From Priapulus caudatus (lineage: Eukaryota > Priapulida > Priapulimorpha > Priapulimorphida > Priapulidae): a stretch of 30,038 nucleotides of DNA. Made by a program: the position numbers and the translations under genes. The notes below the pieces were generated by a model. That model did no database searches. It was not told where the DNA came from and saw only the letters and a program-made list of their open reading frames with translations. The stretch is taken from assembly GCF_000485595.1 (NCBI RefSeq), contig NW_014577331.1:247663-277700 (forward strand). Reading direction: 5' to 3'. This document shows positions 1 to 10,536 of the stretch, in pieces (the first letter of the stretch is position 1; the number at the start of each line of letters is the position of its first letter).

Positions 1-141
1 TCCTGGTGGGTAATCGTCCTGGTGGGTAATCGTCCTGGTGGGTAATCGTCCTGGTGGGTAATCGTCCGGGTGGGTAATTGTCCTGGTGGGTAATTGTCCG
101 GGGGGTAATTGTCCGGTGGGTAATTGTCCAGTGGGTAGTTG
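1..141. repeat. 16-bp minisatellite, nine units, in DLEC1 intron 19
   Basis: Six 16-bp units of the form TCCTGGTGGGTAATCG are followed by three 15-bp variants that lose one base and shift CG to TG. The degeneration is directional: the left units are identical and the rightmost are most diverged. The array is cut by the window edge, so its full length is unknown. Confidence 0.95.
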
Positions 142-183
142 TCCGGATACGCATCGTTACATCATTAATGTGACTACACTCAC

Positions 184-3100
184 CCGCACGACAAGCGCAT
201 CTGTGTAACTGCCCCACATGGAACTGTAGAGGGTGACTGTAAGTGTCACCTCCTCATAAGCAGCTAAACTCCCAGCTGATGGATGCACAGCAATCCCACA
301 CCCAGCGTCCGGTACAATGACAGTTGGTCCCACAGTCTGGTTTATTAGTGCTGTTTCTTTTCTATTTAGCAGTAGCTTAGAACTGTGGAAATGCATGATA
401 TCGCCATTTATACTGACACTAAGTAGCACTAGTAGAAAACCCAAACAAATGGCAATGGTGTACGTGGTTGGCAAAATAACAAGAAATGTGTGCAGTAATA
501 ATAGTTATACATTATGCACTGCAATTGTCTTTACTGTCCAGCTGTAACCATAGTTATATAACTATAGGAATAAAGAAATGTTTCTGTACCTGGAGTCTTT
601 GCTATCAGTGGCACGTGAAGGTGCCATGACAAGCGTTGCTATCAAGTTTTCCACCATTACAGAATATGAGGTGGGTATGGCAGATTCATTCGTCAGACAC
701 AGCTGCCTTGTCACAGGCTCTCCAATCAGAATGCTACCACCGAAGTCAATGCTGATGTGTTCCTCTGCAGTTATATTACCAGGAAGTGCTGCCTGGCACA
801 TTTTGACATGGTTGACAGCATTAGGAATCCCCAAAGCACTGGAACGTGGTATCCCAAAATGACAAGACATAGGGATGCCAGAAGCTTCTTCCTGCACCAA
901 ATCCAAGCTGGCTGACAGACCATGGGAGCGACAGAATATGGATAAGATGATTGGTTGCTCACGCTCTCCTATTTGGCATGGAATCCAGATGTTGCAAAAA
1001 TCTCCCTAAAAAAAGTAGCAATCAACTAAATATTAATAATGTGCTGACAGATTTATATATGCATATATACGTATCCATACAGTCAACTATATGTAATCAG
1101 AAAATAGTCACGATTTCGAAATCTATTGTTATTCAATTATAATTGCATTGATATGACAACGAGTTAACTAAAACAAGAGCCGCAAAGCGTCTGGGCTCAT
1201 CTGAGGTCTGTTGCTACGATTATAAACGTAAAATTTCAGTCGTGCGTAGTACCACATTTGTTACGCGCAGATATGCAGACACGCAGTTGCGTACACATCA
1301 TTGTTAGGACACGCCCACTATCGCAGATGGAGGGTAGGGGGAGGGTGGGGGAGGGGGAAGGGGGAGGGTGGGGGGTGGGGGCTCTAATAGCAAAAGCAGT
1401 TCACTCCTTTGTTAACAGTCAACAAATCCATGTTTAAATCCCTCCTCTTGAGGGTCAAAAGGTTATCAGACACTTACTCTTCGCTCGTCAGTGGAAAGCA
1501 CATTTCATGGTCCTTTCAATAAAGCCATAAAAATGGTAGGTCACCGCTGAAACAAAAAAGTTTTTCAATTGCTCCGTCACACCATGTCCTCAGAAAATGT
1601 CTAAAATCTGCCCTGTGCCCATTGACCTTTGACCTGTGACCTCCAATTTCGGCACAGTGATGGCTTTTCCTACCATGATGCTATACACCGACTATCACGA
1701 GCCTAGGTCGAGCCGTTTAGATTTGTGCCGCAATTCTGCATTTCCTCCCTATACCTTAAGTTAAGGAGTGAATGATCCCCCTTATTTTACACCTCTTGAC
1801 CTTTGACCTTTGACCCCCAGCTTCGACATCCCAACTCGTTTTCGGATTACCCCCCCACGTCCCGAATATCGTGACCGTACGTCGAGCGGTTAAGATTTGT
1901 GCCCAACTGTTGACGGACGGACGGACGGACGGACGGACGATCATGCGATTCTACAAGCTGCATCTGACTATGTCAGATGAGCTAACAATGGATGATCGTA
2001 CTCTGCTCTCACGTTGTCATATAATTGCATTGATATGACAACGAGTTAACTAAAACAATGGATTAACATGCATGATCGTACTCTGCTCTCACTTACTGCC
2101 TCATGTGGGACCAAGAACACCTTTACTGTCAATGTCTCATGGGGACCAAGCTGTCCTTTATTAGGGGTCAGGCTAACAGACACTTTCTCCTTGTCCTCCC
2201 CAGCTATGTCGCCCCACTCAAAATCTGCAACACATAAATAGATAGCAACACACACAAGTATCCATTTAATGTCAGAGTAATTTTACATGTTTGATGTGCA
2301 TTTCCCCAGGTTATAAAAATCTGATTAATGATGACAATGTTCTACGTTTACTATGTATAAAGGTTTGCGACATGGTTGGATGAGGTAATTCCGAATGAAA
2401 AGTTACCAGCCGTGAGTAGAGTTTTGTTGAACAGTGATATGCTGTGGGAGCTTCTCACACCAATATAGCAATCTGGTGCATTGAGATGACAGGACAGAAG
2501 GCACACGTCTGGTGTCTGAATATCAGCATTGGCAAAAATACAACTGCAAGAAAAGGAGTTGATGACACAATTTCATCAGTTTAAAGTAAATAAAACAATT
2601 GAAAGTTTTCTGATATTACATATACCCCAGGCAGGAGGTACAAAATATAATAATAATTTCATATTAGTGACAGAAAAAGTTATATGGGCACTTTAGTATG
2701 AGTCTAAACTACGTACTGCTGTCCATATAGTAAAGGATTGAGGCTCATTGGTTGATTGAATGTATTTCGGTAAGCATATGTGGATATATCCAGTAAGGCA
2801 TTCGTTACCACACTATTGTCTCGTTATATGTGATTTTGCACATCACATTATGTTCTATTTTGCCAACTACCCATAACTATATATGCAGTCCCCATGCTGC
2901 TATGCTTGAATTGTTTGCTGAGTTTAGATTAATCAATCTATATACATATACATATATATATTATGAATCGTAAATTCAGATATTCAGGGTCTTAATCTCA
3001 CCTATGCGTGGTATATTCAGTCGAGGCTAAGACTACTGTGTCCAACTCCCCACACTGGCTAGGTGTGTACTTCACAGCCACCACACTGCTGCTTTGTGCT

Positions 3101-4446
3101 TGCAGTTGCCCGCAACTTGGTATGAACTCCAACTCAGACACGCCCTAACACAAGATCGAGACTGCAAGTTGTGTATCATTTAAACCCGTAGAAGGCGTAG
3201 TGTTATACAAGTTATGTTTAGCATATATATTCACTAACACACAAGTCGTATGGGCATTCTGAGCCACGAACGCGTGTGCAATCGTTAGATGTAACACAGA
3301 CAGCCATCGTCGTATCGACGGGCAGCTTCCTCCTCCTCATATATTCACTACATGTGAGTAATGAAACATTTTGTTGTCGTTTTCAGTGAAACAACAGTAG
3401 TTTAGAAAAATAACAAAAGCTCAGCTATGACAACAACAGAACAGAAGTTTTCTTTAAATTAAAATGTCAAATTTTGTAATCAAATGCTTGAAAGTATACT
3501 ACTGACCCTGCAATGCTCAGAACTCTCTGCTATTGTCCACTTGATAGATAGAGATGATGGATTCTTCAAGGTAAGGGGCTGTGAGACTGAACTCCCCAGA
3601 CGAATCAAACCAAAGTCCAGGCATGGTTCATCAATTAACAGCTCAGGACCCTAGCCAGAAAATGTAAAAGGAAAAAATTACTTATATTCACATGTACCAT
3701 CAAATGGCCCTCTTTAACATAGTAAAATGGGCAAAAATCAGATTATATAATTCAGTAAATGGTGAATACAATTTTAATAAAACTGAATATAAAATTAATG
3801 ATGCACCCCTAATAGTAATACACATAATAACAAAACACAGATGACTTAAACTGTATTGTCTATTTTTGATAATAACAACATAACATCAGAAGTGTCATAA
3901 AACTGTAATATAGACTATAATATTATGACACTCCTGATAACATTACAATTTACCTTGAATTCAGCAGACACAGATAACAGCAGCGGCTCAGAAAGCCCAT
4001 CTACATAGCAATGTATCTCCTGTGAAAATTTGCCTGGCTGTGTGCTGGTAATACTGAGGGTAACTGTTACTGATGTACTGCTCGCTGCAATTGTAATAAA
4101 TAAATATATATGTGTACCAGTATACACATACACATTATATTGTATTAATTCAAAGAATCTCACCGTAATAATTTTATCCCTTGACTTGCACAATCATCAC
4201 TCTTAGTAGTTCATTCTAGAATTTCAAATGATTCTACATTATGCGCATAAGAGCTAACAAATGCAGATGTAGACAGTACTGATATCATGACACCCTCTAC
4301 TTTTAGCACAATAGATTGCCATATCCAAAGTAAGAGACAGTATAGTACTTACCAAGTGAACCCTGCTTAGGACTGAGAGCTATGAGGTCATTAGTTTCTC
4401 TGGTTTGGAAATGGAAATCTGTGTCTCCATTACTCATGTTCAGCAA
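184..4446 (-). CDS. DLEC1: DLEC1 exons 12-19: further ASH/Ig-like domains (residues 643-1118, open at window edge)
   Basis: Exon 12 (4353-4446), exon 13 (3954-4084, with SVTVTLSITSTQPGKFSQEI), exon 14 (3507-3650, with CLDFGLIRLGSSVSQPLTLKN), exon 15 (3002-3144, with QSSSVVAVKYTPSQCGELD), exon 16 (2407-2543), exon 17 (2097-2224, with QLGPHETLTVKVFLVPHEA), exon 18 (590-1005, 416 bp, with ISIDFGGSILIGEPVTRQLC) and exon 19 (184-418, with SLAAYEEVTLTVTLYSSMWG). The alternation of 'DFG...I.G....L.L.N' and 'F.P..G.L......V.V' strands is characteristic of ASH/Hydin-type repeats. The exon-18 acceptor was set at TTTTTTTAG, 1006-1007 complement, because only that keeps phase 0 with exon 17. Intron 17 (1006-2096) is the longest at 1091 bp and is filled with repeats. 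Confidence 0.78.
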
Positions 4447-7400
4447 CTGCATTAACAAACCAACATAAGAACACAATTTATTTAGATTGCCTTATCATAA
4501 ACTCACTTCTAAATATAATTATCTAATTGATCTTGCATTGTCCCTCAATAACAGTAAACCTTGACACTGAACTATCACAAAATATCTCTGGTAATACAGC
4601 AACACTAGATAATTTACTTTCACGACACTATGCACCTTTTGCCATGAAGTTTGTCTGGCACACAACCAGAAATACCTGAAACTCCTGCTGCACTGTGCTT
4701 CCTAATGGTATGCTGCCAGGAATGTTCACTGTACATGGTTGCAACATGACTCTCCAAGGTGTGCATGCACCTTTTACAGCTGCATTGAACACAGTGTAGA
4801 CAGGCGCTCTTGTTTCACTGCCAGCACTTCTCCCTGCAGCATCTTTTAGCCTTAGTGAAACTAGGTGACAGCTCATCCCGACCTGGGAAGGCTTGAACTG
4901 CACAACAAACTGCTTTGTTTCGAGTGCACCTAGCATGCCATGTTGCTCTCGAATGGAAAATGGACACATTTCATCCACATCACCACATAAATCTTCAGAT
5001 TCCATGTTTTCCCAGCAAAGGGTGACAGGTTGTGATAGTGTCAGATGAGAATGAACTATCTCCCATTCATATGTATAGTTGATATCACTGTAAGAAATGT
5101 GAGACAAGTAAGTACTTTTGCAGTACTAAGCAATAAATTTGTAAGCAACCATACAGAAATTATTTACAGTAAATACTTCAAGAAATTAGAAGCAATTACG
5201 TCAGCAAAATTAAAAAATATGGTGCATTTAGAAAGTATATAGTTTTTAATCTTCAGCATATATGTTCATCACATATCGTTTCTATCTAGATTCCTAGCTA
5301 CATAACACCTGGGAAGCAATAAAACATCTAACTAACATGACACTATACATATATCTATACCTATTGTTTCTGATGGACAGTGTTTTCTCTGCATGCATGT
5401 TGGGATTCACTGATGGAAAGTGCAGTATATGGGAAGCCCACGTGTTTACCAGTTCACCCGGTCGTGGGTCGGCTAACTCGCCTGGCCAAACAGAGACGAC
5501 ACTCACACTGGGGGTGCAGCCATCACCTGTGAATAAACCATTAAATGTCTGTAAACCAGTAACATTCTGTGCAATCTATGCTTGCCACATCTGTAAAGTT
5601 TACATTAAATGATAGAGATCTTTATATACATTTTGACTGTATGTGAATGAGAAAAACATCTATTATTGCTGGATTTAATCATATTTAATATAACTCTAGT
5701 ACTAATTATGCATACTGAACTGACAATGACATGGTCCAAGTTCACATTTTTAAGTCTTATATTTGCACAAATGCACCACATAGCTTAAAAATACCTTTAA
5801 CAATAAACTTCTGTTGTCTGCCCTTATCACAAGATATAACAAGCAAACACTGACTTGATCCTTCTGACTCTGGAGTGAAAAGTATTTCCAACTCAACCTT
5901 TCTTTGACCACCAAGTTCGAAAGAAGCCGGGGTGATAGTAAACTGAAATAAAATAAATTAATTAATGAATAATTAAATAAATAAATGAATAAATAAATAT
6001 ATAATAGTTATATAAACATATAATAATGTATAATAAGGTGAATTTTATTAAACATTAGATTGCAAGTGCTGCCGAGGTACAGCACTCATCTTGTACCTAC
6101 AAACTGTCAGTAATATTATCTAACAGTTCCACTACCACGACCACTATCACTACCACTACAACTACTACTGCCATTTCCAGTAACACAACCACTAACACTA
6201 ACACTAACACTACTACCTAGACTACTTGTGCTACAGCAACTGATGCTGATAGTTTACTCCTGTTTCTGCTATTGGTACTGCTACTACTAACATCCACTAA
6301 TACCTCAGTGAATTTTCCAATGAGGACTTCCATGCCAAACAGTGACAACCAAAATAATGTTGTCTGAACTTGTGCCACTGTTATTATTAGATGAACAGAC
6401 AGACGGATAGATAGACACTTCGATAGTTTACCAACCGCATCTAAATGTCAGATAAGCTAAAGCACAGTAATTTAACAGTAATTTCTACGTATAACACTTG
6501 GATGTTAGTGAGCATGCCCAGCTAGATATTCTTGACTATAGAGAAAGTATTGTACAGGATAAAGTAAAAAAGAATGTAGAAACTGCAAGTGATTCTCATT
6601 TTGATGAATGTTCTTTTTATATTGCAGACCTAACCTGGGCTTTGTGTGGTAGAATTGTGTCATGTTCTAAATGGGCCGTAAAAACTTTACTCCTGTCCTC
6701 TGTACAGCACATGGGGAACTTCACCAGTTTGGTTCCTGTTAAAACACACTGACCGCACTCCAACACTTCGGGTACTGAAAAGACAGTAAAATGAAAGTAT
6801 AGAAACACCTCAGTTAATCAGCACAAACCCATCAAATCTAGATAAAATGGAAAACTAATAATAACTACCATAGAGAGAATACTTTTAGAGTGGTCACCAT
6901 AAAATAGGTTTATTATAGTAAAAATATCAATTTTCTTTATTAATTGTATAATGAGAACTTAATATTCATTATTACACTAATCAGAATATGTAACATATTT
7001 AAATGTAAATGTTTACTACATAAACCTACTTCCTAAAACTGCCGGTGGAATCCTTGCCTCCACGGGCACTGTTATAACTGCTCCAGATTGGCATAAAATC
7101 TTAATGACATCCGAGCAATCACTAAGCGACTGAGGTCTAAACACAACTGGATAGTAGCAGCACATACCTGGTGCGACACACCCTACTTCACAGGGAAACT
7201 GACCTGTATACATCAAGTGAAAATTAAGCACAGATAGAATAATGAAATGCACTTACATTTCACACACGGATAACTAGTACAAACTATTAGTATAAGAGTT
7301 CACCATCAAATAAATCAGGTTCCATTACCTAATTGTGCACATTCACAGAAACCAGGTCCTTGTGAGAAATTATACAAATCAACATTCCTAATATATTGTC

Positions 7401-10400
7401 ATTTAGTATGCTAATTGGCAGGTGTACCTGGTCCAACAGTGAAGCAAGGCTGCCTGGGCTGTATAACTCGACACTGAGTCATACTTTTAGTGACGTTTTT
7501 TAGCTCTAGAACCTTCTCATAGACCACACCTTCATCGAAGTCAAGAAATGTTATAGAGGAGGGTGTTGGAATGAACTCCACAGTAGGTTGATCTCTACCC
7601 AAATAAAATACATAACATGCAAAAAAAAATTAACTCGCATTGACTGAAACGTACTTGTTATAGAATATTGCAGACACTAAAATTACACTTCAACTATTCA
7701 GGATTAAGCTATAGTTCAAGTTCAATTGCAAGATATAGTAGTAAATGCTTACTGATACAAAACAGCAGAACTTCCTTCTTTGGTCAGATTTTTATGTTTT
7801 TGTTTAACACTTCTTCGCAATGAAGGAGGTAGTTGGTGATGTGCAAACACCGGTTTCTGAAACAAGTGCATAGATAGGTATACAAACGTTGGTGTTTCAA
7901 ATATTATATATATATATATAGTATAACACAATTTTCCATGACTCATCCTGAGTAACTTTTTTATGTTCTCTGAAACGTTGCCGTTGTAAGCTAACAGTCC
8001 CAAACACATCAAAATCAAAAGAATAACTCCAACACAATAGTGATTCATTGCTATGAGTTGATTATAGAAATAATTAATATGTAAGAGTGACGAACCTGGG
8101 GCGGTAGTCTCTGGTCTATGAGGTCACACTCTGACATGAGTGTGTAGTCAGAATCAATAAATGGAAGTTTGTCCCGTTTCTTGCACTGTAATCGCTGATT
8201 CCATGCGATTGTGCCTTGCATGTATATAGGCTCTGATGGCTTCCCTAATAATAACCAAATAATTGTCAGAACAAAATCATTTCTCTAGAGCGTTAGTGTA
8301 ATGACACTGACACCATATATGTATCACATTAACTGATTTCATGTGCTACCTAGCTGTTCAAGTATGTGCAATTTATGTTTACACACAATGAGCATAACTC
8401 TAGCCACTTGGCTCACATATGTATTATTAAATTGCTGCATACATGTCGATATAAATACTGTATCAGACTATCAGTATGTAAACCCAATTATAGCCAGAAA
8501 TGTGGATAGATGCACAGGGAAAATCTCAATACATGACAAGTACTACTAGATGGGCAGACCCACAGGCAGAGTGACAGATTGACAATTTGAAATGCCATAC
8601 AATATAATAAAAGAATGATGTTGCTATTCCACTGCATCTCAGCAGGCTAGATTATCTAGAGAAAACCTAGCTTACATGAAAGTCTAATAGCTGCTGTAGG
8701 TTGCTCATGTGTGAAGTCTTCTACCACTATAAGGTCATACTTTCTCAAGAGACTTCCATCTATTCCTGCTCCATATCCACCTACAATAAATACGAAAATT
8801 ATATCTGTACCTAACCTCATATATTAAATTGGCTAACTTGCTGGACTAGTAGTATTGGAAAACTAATTGACTGTGAGGCAACTGATGCAACTTTAGAATC
8901 TTGTGCACACAGTAGTGAATACGAGTTTTTATAAAGCACGCACGCACTTACGCACGCACGCACGCATATATACTACCATAATATCAGGGGGACAAAATCG
9001 TCTCATTAAAGACAAATCAAATGAGGAGTCTCATTAACTCCTGATAATATGGTAGCCACTGTAGGAACAGAGTAGGGGCCTACATCAGGGCTGCCAACAT
9101 TGAGTTAGATTTGAGAGTGAGATTACGCAAGGGTGCAGAGCGACTGAGCGGGGAGAAAGTGTGGGATGGGGGCATCCCTCTCCCACACCAGGGAGCTTTT
9201 GCATTTTTCAGCTTGAAATTGTGCATTCTGGTGCATACTTAAGAGAGTTTTTAAACATACACATGTATGTAATGCAATACACTGTAGTTCAGCTTTTAGA
9301 TGGATTAGGTACATGTGTATATATGGATGGCTCAAAACGTTTCTGTTTGTAAGCTGTTACCAGTTGTTACATAAGTGTGCATGAGAATTAGCATACCCAG
9401 AGTGAGAGCGTGAGATTAGCCTCAATTGCGTGAGTCTCACGCCGAATGCGTGATAGTTGGCAGCCCTGTTACATTGACAACTGACCCTACTGTACTATTA
9501 AATGTAATAACATGCATGCACTACTCATATCACTATCATACCTATTTTCTTATTAAACTGACATAGAGCCACATCCTGTTCACTGCTTTTCATATTATTT
9601 ATCACCCGCTCTTCTGCAGATGTTGCTCGAGCATGCGCCTGCATGACGTGTGTTTCCAGCATAGACACATCCTTGATCCGCCTGGTATAGACCTCTCTTG
9701 CCTAGATTCAAAATAAGAAGCTTCAACTTTCTTTACAAGTTCTGTTAAGTGTTATAAGCTTCTACTCTCTTTACAAGTTTTGTTAAGTGTTATAATGTAA
9801 GAAAACAAGAGCAATACTATAGTTAGCAAAACTAAAAGGCCGTAAGGCGTAACTGCACAATCCTAGTTTTGGACCATGTTTTGAACGGTTTGGGGCCCCG
9901 CAAATGTGTTTTCGCATATGTGCTAAAGTAAGCGTTTATACAGATTACCATAATCTAAATTCAATCGAGCACAGGGGCGGATCCAAGATTTTTGAATAGG
10001 GGATGTCCATGCAGGAGGAAATAAAGGGCACTTTTTCCTGCTTAATTTTTCAGGTGTTTTAATAAGCTACCCGAAGGCCACTTACTGACTTAGGGGGGGG
10101 GGGACCTCCTACAATATTTTTTTTTTAATTGGTGCATTCTGTGATTTCTGAGAGCATCTGAGCAGTCATTTTGATGTCTATACTAGTACTTCTAGAATGC
10201 AACTTGCAGGATGGAATTCCAAATTTTTTGCAGAAAATTATCTTTTAATTTTTTAGGGCACTTTGAAATTAAAGGGGGGGTCCGGACCCCCCCGGACCCC
10301 CACTAGTAGATCCGCCCCTGGACTCTGGAGTATACCTTTTTCATGTGTGCCACATATTGCTGTTGAAATTTGTCTTTGCTGCCCTGAGCAGTAGCAATCA

Positions 10401-10536
10401 TGTTATTAATGAGCGCATCAGGTGTAGACGGTATGAGATCCTGATACTGTGTGAATGCTGCTGATACCAGAGCATGTACGTCACTGAATCCACCACTGCC
10501 ACCAGTACCAGTATTATCTTGTTCAGCAGATGCCAT
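184..10536 (-). CDS. DLEC1: DLEC1/CFAP81-like ciliary ASH-domain protein, 5' 19 exons (3' partial)
   Basis: Nineteen exons, all GT-AG, were joined by hand: 10336-10536, 9542-9701, 8676-8780, 8096-8244, 7753-7856, 7428-7594, 7030-7203, 6635-6774, 5795-5942, 5361-5526, 4676-5087, 4353-4446, 3954-4084, 3507-3650, 3002-3144, 2407-2543, 2097-2224, 590-1005, 184-418. They sum to 3354 bp, 1118 codons, with matching phases at every junction and no stop. The last donor (GTGAGT, 178-183) leads into an intron that leaves the window, so the C-terminus is missing; DLEC1 proteins are usually about 1700 residues. The N-terminal block with QAHARATSAEERV (exon 2) and KPVFAHHQLPPSLRR (exon 5), followed by repeated beta-rich ASH/Ig-like modules, matches my recollection of DLEC1. 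Known for the family: DLEC1/CFAP81 is an axonemal protein linked to the central-pair apparatus. Other ASH proteins (CFAP65, CFAP74, HYDIN) are alternatives but fit the N-terminus less well. Confidence 0.82.
1006..2096. mobile_element. Repeat-filled DLEC1 intron 17 (transposon remnant)
   Basis: This intron is the longest in the gene. It holds a 39-bp perfect direct repeat (1138-1176 and 2020-2058) bracketing about 840 bp of non-coding sequence. Inside are a G-rich tract (1331-1381), two diverged head-to-tail copies of a module of roughly 175 bp that carries TTGACCTTTGACC (near 1621 and 1797) and GATTTGTGCC (near 1719 and 1893), and a short (GGAC)n run (1915-1938). A related tail, with purine-rich tetranucleotides followed by TGTCAGAT(G/A)AGCTAA, occurs near 6390-6462, suggesting a dispersed family. 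No transposase is visible; the class cannot be named. Confidence 0.6.
4676..7594 (-). CDS. DLEC1: DLEC1 exons 6-11: first ASH/Ig-like domains (residues 240-642)
   Basis: Exon 6 (7428-7594) encodes PTVEFIPTPSSITFLDFDEG followed by a KVLELKNVT strand. It splices to exon 7 (7030-7203) to give FTVGPGQFPCEVGCVAPGM, the typical end of an ASH strand-turn. Exon 7 ends at GGAA|GTAGGT rather than at the GTTTAT seven bases later, because only the first keeps phase with exon 8 (6635-6774). Exon 9 (5795-5942) reads FTITPASFELGGQRKVELE, a second ASH-like strand set. Exon 10 (5361-5526) ends KTLSIRNN. Exon 11 (4676-5087, 412 bp) is among the two largest and carries ALETKQFVVQFKPSQVGMS, a third ASH signature. 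Introns are 158-692 bp. No catalytic motif is expected or seen; these are protein-interaction modules. Confidence 0.8.
6115..6300. repeat. Imperfect ACY/ACTAAC simple repeats in intron 8
   Basis: Runs of CCACTACCA, CTACTACTG and four ACTAAC units make up an imperfect trinucleotide/hexanucleotide tract. It sits in the intron between exons 8 and 9, next to an AAAT-rich stretch at 5945-6010. Non-coding. Confidence 0.6.
6389..6470. mobile_element. Element end related to the repeat in intron 17
   Basis: GACAGACGGATAGATAGACA followed about 20 bp later by CCGCATCTAAATGTCAGATA and AGCTAA parallels the right end of the intron-17 repeat (1915-1987), which has a GGAC run, then GCATCTGACTATGTCAGATG and AGCTAAC. 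Only this end is recognisable; it ends upstream of exon 8 in genomic coordinates. Confidence 0.45.
7753..10536 (-). CDS. DLEC1: DLEC1 exons 1-5: N-terminal helical region (residues 1-239)
   Basis: Exon 1 (10336-10536) starts at the ATG complementing 10534-10536, begins MASAEQDNTG and ends phase 0 at AAAG|GTATAC. Exon 2 (9542-9701) starts after CTAG and encodes a charged, probably helical stretch with QAHARATSAEERV; this is the strongest match to DLEC1. Exon 3 is 8676-8780 and exon 4 is 8096-8244, where the split W codon and the phase agree. Exon 5 (7753-7856) carries KPVFAHHQLPPSLRR and a lysine-rich tail, ending at CA|GTAAGC. The first ATG in frame after the upstream non-coding region was chosen as the start. 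Human DLEC1 has a longer N-terminus, so an upstream non-canonical or additional exon cannot be excluded. Confidence 0.8.
8973..9055. repeat. Small foldback in intron 2
   Basis: CTACCATAATATCAGG (8973-8988) is answered by CCTGATAATATGGTAG (9040-9055), an inverted repeat with one mismatched pair over 16 bp and about 50 bp between. A short (ACGC)n run precedes it at 8939-8967. It could be a miniature element or a remnant of one. Confidence 0.6.
9086..9468. mobile_element. hAT-like MITE with CAGGGCTGCCAAC ends, in intron 2
   Basis: The left end is CAGGGCTGCCAAC and the right end GTTGGCAGCCCTG, perfect 13-bp inverted termini. The interior is 383 bp overall with no coding potential and many TGAGA(T/G) and TCTCA words. 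CAGGG ends are typical of hAT elements. Flanks read CTACAT and TTACAT, a possible degraded target duplication, but an exact 8-bp duplication is not present. Confidence 0.75.
9719..9794. repeat. 38-bp tandem duplication in intron 1
   Basis: Two adjacent 38-bp units (9719-9756 and 9757-9794) begin AGCTTC and end GTTAAGTGTTATA, differing at a few positions. It lies just beyond the exon-2 acceptor side of intron 1. Confidence 0.8.
9972..10320. mobile_element. hAT-like MITE with CAGGGGCGGATC ends, in intron 1
   Basis: It begins CAGGGGCGGATCCAAG and ends with GTAGATCCGCCCCTG, so 12 bp of the termini match inverted. The interior has poly-G/poly-C runs (10083-10094, 10274-10306), including a TCCGGACCCC palindromic segment, and no ORF. 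Its right end is 14 bp from the exon-1 donor GT (10334-10335), so it forms the first part of intron 1 as transcribed. No clear target-site duplication was seen. Confidence 0.75.
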
